Shown: positions 34,500 to 48,100 of the stretch, piece by piece
Position numbering within the stretch: position 1 is the stretch's first letter
Layout: the number at the start of each line of letters is the position of its first letter
NCBI GenBank assembly: GCA_963931865.1
Contig: OZ007507.1
Coordinates: 16,576,681-16,640,680 of the forward strand
DNA length: 64,000 nt
Reading direction: 5' to 3'
Source: Axinella damicornis
Lineage: Eukaryota > Porifera > Demospongiae > Axinellida > Axinellidae
Translations under genes and position numbers: made by a program
Notes under the pieces: generated by a model
Database searches by the model: none
Seen by the model: only the letters and a program-made list of their open reading frames with translations
What the model was told of the DNA's origin: nothing

Positions 34500-37400
34500 A
34501 CGTGTGTGAAGCAACAAACTACAATCAGCTTTGAAGATGAGTTAATCCTGTTGGTATAGTTAGCAACCAGATTACCTACCATAGGAACAGTGTGTGAATG
34601 AGAGTAAATGTGTTAGCCTCGTTCCCACGAGGCCCTGGGAATGAGGCTAAGAGAGGTGTGTGAATGAAATGACGTTGTATGCAGCGTCATGTGCCTTTGT
34701 CACACTCGTTGCCTGGTGTCTCTTCGCATAGTTACCAATGGCTGCCAGCTGTCAGCCACAATCATGCCAGTGAATGCAATGCTAGCATAACCATTGGCAA
34801 TGACACAAAGTCAGAACTATGAATTCTAATCCTGCTCTGGGAAAATTTTGTGGGTAAAGAAGCTCACTCTGCCATTAATTTTTCCAATACTTCCTTTTTG
34901 CTGACTCTATTGAATGCATTGCTGGAGTAACCATCGGTAGTGAGGCAAAGGAAACTGCTTCATAGTATGATGTAGAATCGTTTGAACCCGTTTGGGGAAA
35001 GCTTTCAAAAGGTGTGCTCTCCCAGTTTCCTTTGTAAAGTGCACGGTGCATCATGACAGCTTGTCATGCTTGCTCCAGATGCAATGTACTGATGTAGTTA
35101 TGTAGTAAAGATTGCCCTTCGCATAAGTTTAGTCTTCTAGCTTGTTATTAGAATTAATCAATCCTGTGCCTCTAGACTTCGATCGTTCCACTTTGCTCCC
35201 AACGCGTGAGTCAGGTTTTGTGTAATCAGTTGTTCCCAAGACAACCAACCTCATCAGGGTTCATTCCTGTTGCTATGGCTGATCTGATGGTTCTTGTGCC
35301 GATTGGTTACCATGCACTAGGGTGCATATCAGATTCGAAGTAAACAGATGTATGGCGTCAGAATTGAAATTGACTCCACTGGGGCTACATGACGATCGTT
35401 TTATTTATTTGTTTTTTCACCGCAGGGCATTTTTTGCTTCTTGTAGGCTTTAATGGGAGGAAGGCCTTGTGAAGTTTTAGTTTATACATTGAACTTCTGT
35501 TTGTTAACTAGTGGATACAGGAAGTATTGCTGCCATTGCAACAGAAAGAGTTAAATTTCATGGAAGAGGTCAAAGTGATGAGAGACGTGTATGTGGGTCG
35601 TTTTGGAATGGTCAGCTGATATACAAATATTGCAGTATTATTGCCAACCATATGCTATCATTGTTGACAAAAATTTAATATCGGTCAAATATCGAGTGAA
35701 ATTTTGGCTGTATTAGCCTCAGCAGTGATCACCTACCCCACAATGCATGAGCTCTCGAGTTCCCACAGTACTTGTGCCTATTCACTACAGCCGATGTTAC
35801 ATATCACCTCTGTGTGGCCTGCTATTGTATTATAGCTCAGTTCATGGACTGTTGAAATGAATTATCTGACAATGACGGCAGAGTGCATACGTATTGTGTG
35901 ATACACCTCTCTGTACCAGCCACAGTATGTATGTACACAGTTGACACTCAGTTCACAATGCACCAGCATACGTACATCTCGGTACTTTCCCCCGTCCCTT
36001 TGAGAGGCCTAAAATAGTAGTACAAGTACATATGTAGTATGGCATACAGCCTGTGTTATCACTACATCTCAGTTCCCTTTGTGTGAGTAATATTCATAGT
36101 GTGCTGCCACTCAGTCTGCCTGCTCGGGTTGTACTTGAATGACTCTGATCTCTCTGTTCCTGACATGCAGGGTCGTCTGGACCAAACGTTGGCCTCACTG
36201 TCGCCATAGTGGCTGGTGTTGTGTTCGGAGTGCTGCTGATAGCTGCACTGATTGTGATGGTCACCGTGGTGACAATGTGTGCAAAGAAAGCACAATCAAA
36301 GACCGGTAAGCGAATGCACCTACCAGAACTGGCAGGGCCCACAAGCAAGCAGCAACTAGCCTGGGAATTCCCTGGCCAGCTGGCCTTATTCCCAGGACAA
36401 CTAGCCTCATTCCCGGGCCAGCTAGCCTCTTTCCGGGTCTGTGACCAGAGCTAAAAGCAGCATGGCGGTGGAGCCTCTGACTAGCTCCATTCCTAATCAT
36501 GCAAGTAGTACACAGTATACAGTCACACATTCTGGGTGTTGGGAATGGGAATGAGACCATCCTTCCTTCTTACTAAAGCTTGGGTGTATAGACCTAGAGT
36601 CTTAGATTACTGCGCCTCAATGATCAGATTAGGGGTGTGGTTCGAGGTTTAAGTATCCAGGCATTGTTTCAAATGGCTGTGTTTCATGCTTGTATTCCCT
36701 GACCTTGTTTCTAGACCATCCCACCTCCAGCCTTTTCATTTTCAATTTGTGTGTGGAATAGCTGTGAGAAAATTGAGGGCATGCAATGATGGCCTAGAAG
36801 GAGCCTACGTGTGTGTGAACAGGCATCCTGCAGACATGTGACCTTAAGACGCAACATTGCAAAATGTAGCATTCCATCGCCAAGACTTGAAGGCAACGTG
36901 TCACTTGAAATTAAAAACAAATAAAGTGTTTGGGTTGGCTGTTGTCAGGTGAAGTGGGAGGTCTACCCTAATTTGGGCATGGTCCATCAGTTGGGTTAGG
37001 GCTACAACTTGTCAACACCGAAGCATAGCCTCATTCCCAAGCACCTGGGAACGAGGCTACACCAAAGCTACTCCTGTACAATCATGATCGAATGCAGCTT
37101 TTGAAGTGTGTACGTACCAGGACATCTCTCATCTTTCACTCCCACTAGTGAGTGCTTTATTGCTGCAAAGAATTTGCTGGTTGAAATTAAAAGCATAATA
37201 GTTGTCGTGGTTATCTGGTCCACATGAAAGAAAGCTCTGAGTTACTATGATACACATGCTTCCAGACAGAATTCCGTTGGACCTCATTAAACCTTGTTTA
37301 CTTTACCTTCATTGTTTGCTGTTTGTAGACCAGCCTACCTCAAACCAGTGTGATACCCGTTAGCATTGCCCTATTCTCCCATACAAGGACATTAATGGCT

Positions 37401-39096
37401 TATGAGTTGCATTCTGAGAATTCGAAGAGGCAATATTGGAATGAGAGTTCAAGTAGGAACGAGGCTGTGCAGTAGCATGATGGATATCATTAATTTCAAC
37501 TAGCCTCATTCCCAGGCCATTCCTAGCCTCATTCCCGGCCATTCCTAGCCTCATTCCCAGGCCATTCCTAGCCTCATTCCCAGGCCATTCCTAGCCTCAT
37601 TCCCAGGCCATTCCTAGCCTCATTCCCGGCCATTCCTAGCCTCATTCCCGGCCATTCCTAGCCTCATTCCCGGCCATTCCTAGCCTCATTCCCGGCCATT
37701 CCTAGCCTCATTCCCAGGCCATTCCTAGCCTCATTCCCGGCCATTCCTAGCCTCATTCCCGGCCATTCCTAGCCTCATTCCCGGCCATTCCTAGCCTCAT
37801 TCCCGGCCATTCCTAGCCTCATTCCCGGCCATTCCTAGCCTCATTCCCAGGCCATTCCTAGCCTCATTCCCAGGTCATTCCTAGCCTCATTCCCGGCCAT
37901 TCCTAGCCTCATTCCCGGCCATTCCTAGCCTCATTCCCGGCCACTCCTAGCCTCATTCCCAGGTCATTCCTAGCCTCATTCCCAGGCCATTCCTAGCCTC
38001 ATTCCCGGCCATTCCTAGCCTCATTCCCAGGCCATTCCTAGCCTCATTCCCAGGCCATTCATAGCCTCATTCCCAGGCCATTCCTAGCCTTATTTCCAAG
38101 ACATTCCTATAGCCAGGCCATTCTAAGGTCATTCGTAGCCTCATTCCCAGAACTGCTCATCAGCCTGTTGTTGCCTTACTGCAAGTAATGAGATGCTGTT
38201 GAGTGAGTCTAGCCAGGATGTCCTAGGAATGAGCCGAGAACAATCCCAGCACAAGATGTTTATCCAAACCACATCCATGCATGGAGAACAAAAACAAGGA
38301 AGCAACAAGGAAGCTGTATATGTATGCAGTTTGATGGCACCTGGGAGGATACAGCAGTTTGCTGAGATCTTGCAAATTCAGCAGAAACAAAAACCGTTAC
38401 TGAGCATGTGCACACACTGTTTTTGAAATACTGCACATGCTCAGTAACGGTTTTCGTTTTGCTGAATTTGCAAGATCTCAGCAAACTGCTGTAGCTGGGC
38501 CATACTCCTGCCAGTTACGCATAGTGTCTCAGTTGCTTGCACTAACTGTCTCCCATCCTGTTATTGTTCCACACAGAACCCACGAAGCAAGACCTGGAGG
38601 ATGGGTAAGTTGACTTACTGCATTGAACAAACATGCCTGTGGATCTAATGGGGTGAAACATACTCGTACGGGAGGTCCATACTCTTTACAAGTAGATTCC
38701 TCTTAAACTGAAGCATTCTGTGTGACTACAGCTAATGGAGTGTGAGATCACATGACAGGTATTGTGTATTCACTGATGGCAGATGAATCATGAACACTGT
38801 ACAATGTCCCAGTAACTTGGAGGCTGCAAAGACAGTTGTTTTTCCCGCCCTTTCCTGTCAGCTTTGTGGGGAAAACCCTGCATATAAGCACATGGACGAA
38901 GGAACGGTACAACGGATGAGGTTTCACATGTTATTGCAACTCGCCTCTTGAATCATAAACAGAAGAAGCACTGCTGGCAATGAAAGATAAGCTTCGTCTA
39001 GCTTCATCTGATGAACTCACAGTAGTATTCTGTAATCCCCAAATAAAAACCATGTGTTTCTATAAGGTATTTTGTTTATACTAGTGTTGTAGTGTT

Positions 39097-39131
<35 letters not shown>

Positions 39132-42100
39132 TTTCAAATTTAGTGGGGGGGGGGGGGGAATTTTCCACCAAAGGCCCTGAAGTAAACACTGCTTGTTGTC
39201 CAGTTGTGTTTGTTGTCACACTGCATGGAACCGGTTGCAACTGAGCATGACACTTGTCTAACACAGCCTCTGACCCCAGTTGCAAGCCGGCCATAGCTAA
39301 GGTCCATTGCTGCACAAGGGAGACTGTATGGCTGAGGCCCATTGAGCACTGCTCTTCCTAAGTCCCCCCAGGAGGAACAGGCAATGGCCTAGCTGCTACT
39401 CCTAGGGGGGGAACTGGTGGTATACACACCCCTCCCAGGAAATTTTCAGCTCCCCATTGGTGATTCTTAATGCCTAATTGCTGTGTGTTTTGTATGTGCA
39501 CAAAGTCTTGGGCATTAGGTCTGCTGATGTGCACAACTGGCTGGCTTCTAATTAAGTAGATGTTATCTAAGCTACTTGTCAGCCAAAGAGGATACGCCTT
39601 GGGGATTATGATAACACTACTCGAGACACCTGTAGCTGTATGGGGGTGGATCAGCTGACACTGTGCAGCTCTTAGCTGTGTCCACAATAGAGTCCACAAC
39701 TGTCTTCCAGCACATAACAGTTAGTCGATTCCTGATTCCTGAATGGACAATGCAAGAACTACGTACGTATGTAGCTTAGCCTCGTTTCCAGGCGCTAGGT
39801 AAACAGAGCTGCATCTTGTAAACGAGTCCTGTGCCTCAGTAATGTACAGTCGTACAACACGGACTAGTATAGCAGTAGTTTCCAAGTTCCCCCCAAAACC
39901 CTGGGGAGCCGCGCATGCGTAAAAAGTGGATACCAGGCGCTCTTCTTCTCAATTACTGAACTCCTGGGAATGAGGCTAGCAATATCTCCAGACGTTGGTT
40001 GTGATTTCCCAAGTTCAATTTGTAGGTTTTGTAATTTCAATTAGACAATGACTCCTGTTGTTGCATTGTGGTTGCATGCTACAACTTGTCTCCTTGTAAT
40101 TGTACTAATTGTTGTACTAATTGATAGACCCCTCGTATATAGTGTACACTTGGCCTGGGTCAGGATGTAAACAATTAGTTATCTTCTCATAGCAGATCGA
40201 TTAGCCAGGGAGCTGCCTCTTGTGTCCATTCTGTGTGAGTAAACACAGGTGTCCTTCTGGGGATAATATAATCTCGAATCGATAAAATGACTGCAGCTGC
40301 TCACTTCATCGATCAGCCACATTATTAAAGTCCAACAGACAAAAACTATACCTTTAGTGCCAGGTACTGTGATAACAGCACCCTGTCATGTGATCACAGC
40401 ACCCTGTCATGTGATCATGACACTGTCATTGTGATCACAATACCCTATCATGTGATCCATTCGAGACAGCAAAGTTTTCATTGCTGTTTCAGAAAGCTAC
40501 CGGAACTAGCTTATATCTACCATGTTTGTGCCATATTGTGTATAGTAAATACATTTACAGTTCAATTGCAGCCAGTGTTTCTATACTTCCACAGGGACTT
40601 TTCCAAGAACTGTACCCAGGACAACGGAGGGTTGACACTCCCCATTCCCTCTCCACAGCAGACCCACGTGACGGTTGTGTACGATGCACCAATGCTTGTC
40701 AAGAGACCGGTACGTCCAGTCCCTCCTAGATCTGGGCACTCACTCCCACTCCCAGCCTCATTCCCATACTGTTGTCCAGAGACTGGTACGTCCAGTCCCT
40801 CCTAGATCTGGGCACTCACTCCCACTCCCAGCCTCATTCCCATACTGTTGTCCAGAGACTGGTACATCCAGTCCCTCCTAGATCTGGGCACTCACTCCCA
40901 CTCCCAGCCTCATTCCCATACTGTTGTCCAGAGACTGGTACGTCCAGTCCCTTCTAGATCTGGGCACTCACTCCCACTCCCAGCCTCATTCGCATACTGT
41001 TGTCCAGAGACTGGTACGTCCAGTCCCTTCTAGATCTGGGCACTCACTCCCACTCCCAGCCTCATTCGCATACTGTTGTCCAGAGACCGGTACGTCCAGT
41101 CCCTCCCATCATTCCCAAGATCTAGACACTCACTCTCACTCCCTCCCTCGATCATTCCCATACTTTTGTCAAACTTGGGCACTACGATCTTGGCACAACG
41201 GTTGATCACTTTCATACCACTGCTTAGATGCTTTTCATGAGCTTTCTGAAAATAGTTCTTGCAGATGCTATTCAGACTAGAATTGGATGAAAATCAGACT
41301 TTAAAAAATTGGGGTTTTCATATGAGTTCTCAGGGCATATCAGAGCACTTTTAGGGGGTTTTCGGATGATTTTCATGTTATTTTCAGACCTCTGAGTTGG
41401 AAACTCATCAGAATGCATTCAGAGTATAGACATGTACAACCAGCTTAAGTTCAAATTGAAAGGGGGAAAAACATCCTTTGGCTGCACTCCCTCATTGTTC
41501 TATGCTGTTTGAGTTGATGTCGTAGTGCTTCAGTTTTGTTCTATTGCATGGAATGAGGTTACCTTACTGCACATCATAGCAGGAAATTTGGTCACATCTG
41601 GAGTGTAGTTCTCAATTCAATTCTGTCAAGGAAAGAGTTGTATACTCTTATGTGAGTTGTGAGTACACTCTTGTCTGGTCTGTGTGGTGAAGATACATAT
41701 GGCTACTGTCTAGTGGCAGTTGCAGTGGCGGGGTGGGATCACATGATTCTTTGCTGAGTGAGCTAGCTGCAGTAGAGGGTGGGATCACAAGATCCTCTGC
41801 TGAGTTAGCTGCAGTAGAGGGTGAGATCACATGATCCTCTGCTGAGTGAGCTGCAGTAGAGGGTGAGATCACATGATCCTCTGCTGAGTGAGCTGCAGTA
41901 GAGGGTGAGATCACATGATCCTCTGCTGAGTGAGCTGCAGTAGAGGGGAGATCACATGATCCTCTGCTGAGTTAGCTGCAGTAAAGGGTGGGATCACATG
42001 ATTCTCTGCTGAGTGAGCGGCTTAGGTCATCGTTTCAGCTGGCCATTGGTTCCAAGTATGGCCAGCTACGTGTTTGGTAGGTGATATCTATTGGAGTAGC

Positions 42101-45100
42101 ACTGTAGGGATATAGCAGAGAGACACAGCGGTGGGATGAAATTGTGACGAGTATGTAAATACCATTGGTTAAGTCAAAATCAAATGTCACATAATTCCAA
42201 GTGGGTGGAGCTTAACTAAGGAAATTAAACCATGTGGCCTGCATGGATTGTATACGATGAGGTCTGGAGGCACTGAGGAATGTTGCAGGTGGCCCTTGCT
42301 CAAAGGATTTGTTGTCATGTGAACCCACAAAACATGTAGCTATATTAGTTCCTGTAGTAATTAATTGTCTGTTTTGTGGTAAGCTATGCACACAGTCCTA
42401 CAGCTAATAAGTCAAGATTCCATTTCTTAATTCATTCCTTCAGTTTAGGAAGTTACATTATTAGATGGCGATTGTTGGACACATGTCAGACACAAGTGTA
42501 CTACAGTAATAGGGCAAACCACCAAGTCATTCACGTGTCGGCACGAGCAAAGTCAAGTGGTTACAGTAGCCGTGCACCTGTTTACCTCTAGTTACCATGG
42601 CAACAGGGTGGACCACCAAACAAGGTTGAAGGTGGAGTCATTCTGTTTGGATCATTCGCCAACTGGCAAACATGATCACAGTTTACATCCGTGTGTATAG
42701 CTTGGCTAAGGTGACAGCTGACACTATAGTTTCACACCCTTGTTGACATGAACGGTACAGTGTCCCTCCCTATCCACTACATGTGTCCACCCTTGTCAAC
42801 ATATAGTTTGTGTGACAGTATACAGTATATATACTGTGGCTAGCTTAGCTATGTATATGACGTATTGTGTATGGCGTAGTATAGTTCGCTACTCAGATAA
42901 CTGCTTGAACAGGCTGTGGCTGTGGCTAGCTAGCACAGATCACATGACCATCCTTAGTCTGACTCGCTGTGCAGAGCCATTCTTGCAGCTAGAATTGCCC
43001 CAAAATAGGCTTCGGACTTTCAGTTTTATCGTACGAATAAAAGTGTGAAAGTCCAAATTTCCCTAACAATTTGTGCAATCCCTACATTTGGTTTTTGGAG
43101 AAAAAAAATCCTTTGCCTGAACGTGCCCATCAGAGCTCAAACATATCTCATGAGTAGCCAACCCAGCAGCAGCCCTTGAAGAAGACCCCACAGAAGCCGT
43201 CCCATTCATGTTGACAAGGATGAGCAAATGCTCTAGATCAAACAAGTATTCTGCATCAACACATGACATGAGGAGCTGTTTAACCAGCTATGGGATAGTG
43301 AAGCATATATGCATGTAGAACTGAGGGCCTACGTACTTCAAGCTCTATTTCATGTCCTTAATGTTCCAAATATTTCTGATTCCGATTTGAAAAATACTTA
43401 GCAGTTTACATCACTCATAATTATGTAGACTCTTATCAAGTTCTCCTTGCACAATCTGACTCATTCCGGTATCCACTAGATATACATTTTCTAACCTTCA
43501 AATTTTGATACCACAGACTTCCAATAACCGATACCCATACCTCACACTGCACTGGTATCAGTACGGGCACCTACTTGTACTAAATTGCATAACCTCCTCT
43601 AGATGTTTACGAAGACACACGCCAGCTGAATATGGTATCCTTTATGTCAGCTTGGAAGCGATGAGCCATATTTATCTTACTCAAGTGGACTATACGCCTG
43701 ATTAGGTCACATGACACTGGATAATGGCAGTGGATAATTGCGTATTGTCTGTTTGTGGTTGTGTAGGGTGAAGGCGGTGAAAGAGAGAAGGAATACAATA
43801 TCCTGGACCACAGCGTCCCGTCCCACAGATTATCTACGATGAACCATACGGACGAAAGTGGCCAGCTGTATGCTCAATTACACGAGGTAAGAGTCTGAGT
43901 GGTCTCGGAATGAGTCCTGCATTCATTGATTGTCCCCATTCCCATGCTACGTAGCTTGCATGAGATTGTCCGGGAATGGGACTGATGCTTGGTATGGGAA
44001 TGAGACAAGTATCCCTTGCGAGGAATAGTGGAATTGGGAGGGCCAAACTAGCCTCATACCTGTTATTCCATGGATTACATTTGCATCTGGTATATACATA
44101 GATATGATGTCATGGTGACATCGTATCAAATGCAGAGTCCTTCCATGCCTTCCTTACAATTTTCTCAACCAAAGCTGCGGGACAAATCTGAGGGGAGCCT
44201 GGGTATGAGGATTGGGCCAAATGTAACCTGCAGCTGTGGTTTACATAGCTGAAGTGGGGGCCTACTAATTTCGCCCACAAAGCTTGTGTGCAGACATCCT
44301 TGTACCCATGGCATGTGTATACAAACAGAAACCACCCCACATCCTGGCTGACAATGAAATGCACTGAGTGGGGTGTGCTGTATATATGCAAGGGTGTATG
44401 GAGCATCCTTTGGCAACTCGATACAGCCTTGTTCACTGGGGTGTGGGGATAGGACTGTAACTTTAATCCATAAACGCATCATTTTTTTGTCCATGCAGTA
44501 TCCCCCCCCCCCCCCCCCCCCCCCCAACTATCTTCCCCATAAATCAAATCTCTACTGATTTTTTGTCCCTTGTCAGTTATCATGTGACTAGCATTATGTA
44601 CACCTACTGCTGATGCAGCTGTAGCACATGTACAGACTTAATGTGGCACATGTTAACATCACTAGCCAAGTCACGTGAGTAATATTAATGTACACAATTA
44701 AGTATGAGACTATACTAATGTCATGACTACTATACACACAAATGTCTAGACCAGTACTGTATACAAACTCTGGCAGTGTTTTCTACAGACTGGATTATGA
44801 TACAGATCTGCGGTTTACACAGTACAAAGTTCACAGGCGTGAGAAGTGCTATATAGGCAGTCAGACACAAGTATAGTGTCGGTCCCAGACCCAACCAACC
44901 CCAGCACGTGGATCACTTTTAGTATACTGGAAGCGATACACACGCTGGATAACGGTCTGGGAACGAGACAAACACTAGTACTGACTACAGCACTGCTCAG
45001 CACCTCATGTTTCCATGTTTGTTATAATGCAAGTTAGACAGCTGTCGGACACAGAACTTAGGCTGTCAGAGTGTCTGGATTTCAAACAATTAACAGCAGT

Positions 45101-48100
45101 TGACGAAGAGATCGTGACATCACTTCCATGTGCTGCGTTTAAATTTAGCGTGTTTACAGTACATAGTCACATGACTTGTCAAGCGCTGTGCCACTTTAGT
45201 CACATGATTTATCTGCATTAGTCACATGACTTCCATGGTATTTTGCACACCAGTGGCGTATACTATAGCTAAACCCTGGGCCCTCAGACCAGCTACCTCA
45301 CTTAGCAACCAACTCGTTGCCTATCTTTGGTATAATAGTATGATTATACTTATCGTCTGTGCTGGCTGACTAACAAGTCACCGAGCATGCTGGTTGCCAC
45401 GCCCAGCCAGAAGTATAAGTGAATTTAAGTGTAACAAACAATCTCTAACAGAATTTGATTGAGTGCATATAAGATTAGGCGATGCATAATCTTGGTATAA
45501 TTTCCAATGATTGTTGGCCATGTTTAGTATCTGATTTCATTATCAAAAATTCTCAATGGACAGTAATTGTCCACTGGCTGGAAAAGTATTACATCTGACA
45601 GCATTTGTTGGCAGACATGTCTGGTTGTTTGTTAAATAATACCGTCTGCCATGAAACGGATTGCCCATTAAGTCTTGGTATCTGCATTCCGACTGCCTTG
45701 CATCCCAACTGTGTTTGCATGGTTGCGTTTGTGAGCCGATGCAGTTGGCTGAAGCACACACTACTAAGCCAAACACTGAAAGTCAAACAGGACAAAGAAT
45801 TTGCATCTGTTTGCTCTCATCTGATTGTTGATCAATAAACATTCTTTGAGGGCTCAGTGGGCAGGGATGGTGCAGCTGCCCGGGCTTTCGCCTGACCGTG
45901 TTTCAGCTGACCCAATCAGATTTCACTGTTCGAATGTTGTTCCTGTAATAGAAATGAACGGAGGTGTAGCTCAATCCAGCTGGCAGCCTTGACAACTAAT
46001 GCTTGCGGTCATCAATTTAATGTAGTTCCCTTCCTATAGAGAATACAAATTGTTCACTGATGCTGCTTTTGTACACATCCTTCTTACTCCCTCCCCCGGC
46101 ATAATGCCCCTTTGAATTCCTCAGATGCCTTTCCCTCCCTAGGTGGATGCCCCTCCCTCCCATAATGCCCCCCCCCCCCCCCCCCTCTCACCAGATGCCC
46201 CTCCATCCCATAATGCCCCTCCCTCCCTTATTGCCCCTCCACCAGATGCCACTCCTCCCATAATGCCCCTCCCAGGCCTCCCTCCCTTAATGACCCTCCA
46301 CCAGGTGCCACTCCTCCCATAATGCCCCTCCCTCCCTTGACTCTTTAGGGTCCATGGCGCATAAATGCACAGAATTAGCATCGTTTCATACTATGGCTTC
46401 CCACTTCACAGTGACGGAAGCTGTTACGGGCAGAAGCCAGTCTGCCATTGTAAGTCGATCGAACGGTAAAGCAAAAAGCTTTACCTCGCAGTCAGTATAC
46501 ACTTACTTGCAACAACGCTCCTGCTTTGTCTTGCTGTTGCTCTGCCCTCTCCAGCAATACAGTAAGTAGCGATGGTCCCACCCGTATGGCAAGAGAACAG
46601 CCGAGCTTTTAGCAGCTGGTCGAACTGCGCGATAACCAGACAGCCAGCTCAGTTATCGACTCCACCCAGTGCCTCCGCCCCTGCCTGCCTTGGTCAACGG
46701 TGAGTGTAATCATTACTGTAACCAGCCAGGGGCACTCTCTCGAGTTTTGTTGGACGCTGCGCGCCCTAGGCAACACTAAATGCTGTGTGCAGATGCAAAT
46801 TTATGCTGTGGGGGGAGATTTCAATAAACTTGGACCCTAAAGAGTAAATTAATGCCCCTCCACCAGATGCCACTCCTCCCACAATGCCCCTCTCTCCCAT
46901 AATGCTCCTCCACCAGATGCCACTCCTCCCATAATGCCCCTCCCTCCCATAATGCCCCCTCCTTCTTGTAGGAAGCGGCATCTTTGTATGCAAAGCACAC
47001 ACCTGATATCAGGCTGCACAGTTGCCATGGTAGACTGGAAAGTGTGCATGGCCAGCTGTAGATGAGCTTTTTTCAAGAAATGTACCCAGGAATTGAACTC
47101 AATCTCAATGTGCAGTGTACTGATCTCAACACTACAACACAATGTGCAGTGTACTGATCTCAACACTACAACACAATGTGCAGTGTACTGATCTCAACAC
47201 TACAACACAATGTGCAGTGTACTGATCTCAACACTACAACACAATGTGCAGTGTACTGATCTCAACACTACAACACAATGTGCAGTGTACTGATCTCAAC
47301 ACTACAACACAATGTGCAGTGTACTGATCTCAACACTACAACACAATGTGCAGTGTACTGATCTCAACACTACAACACAATGTGCAGTGTACTGATCTCA
47401 ACACTACAACACAATGTGCAGTGTACTGATCTCAACACTACAACACAATGTGCAGTGTACTGATCTCAACACTACAACACAATGTGCAGTGTACTGATCT
47501 CAACACTACAACACAATGTGCAGTGTACTGATCTCAACACTACAACACAATGTGCAGTGTACTGATCTCAACACTACAACACAATGTGCAGTGTACTGAT
47601 CTCAACACTACAACACAATGTGCAGTGTACTGATCTCAACACTACAACACAATGTGCAGTGTACTGATCTCAACACTGAAAGCAATCCTCACGACTGCCA
47701 CATGCATGCATGCGCTCCCATTGAACTTTAAAATCTGTCAGTGTTTATGTGTAGGGACAGTGGAACTCCTAATGGAACTTGGGTAAGTGTGAGAGATTCA
47801 ATTGTGCTCGCCCATGCTGCATTCCGCTGGCACACCATTTCCACAGGCAGGACTCGGCTTATGTGGCTACGTACTTACCATATATGGTGGGATGCGTTCC
47901 CAGGCTCCTCCCCAGCTTTTTGTCACATACTGTACAAAAAACGGGGTTAGTACAGTATGCGACAAAACAAAAAATTTTCTTACAAAAATTACAAATGATT
48001 TAGTGATGGCCACCCCGATCGACTCCCGAAAAAGCAGACAAACAAGGAATGCCATTAACCAACCTCAGTCCCATCCCATTGAAAAATGTAGAATTTAGGG

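Noticed and set aside
37501..38115. CRISPR-like array
   Set aside because: Units are contiguous with no unique spacers; it is a simple satellite in an animal intron.
47755..47782. Possible 28-bp micro-exon (tag/ggacagtgg...acttgg/gtaagt)
   Set aside because: It has good splice-like ends but would break the phase-0 join between 43886 and 50541 and introduces a stop in that frame.
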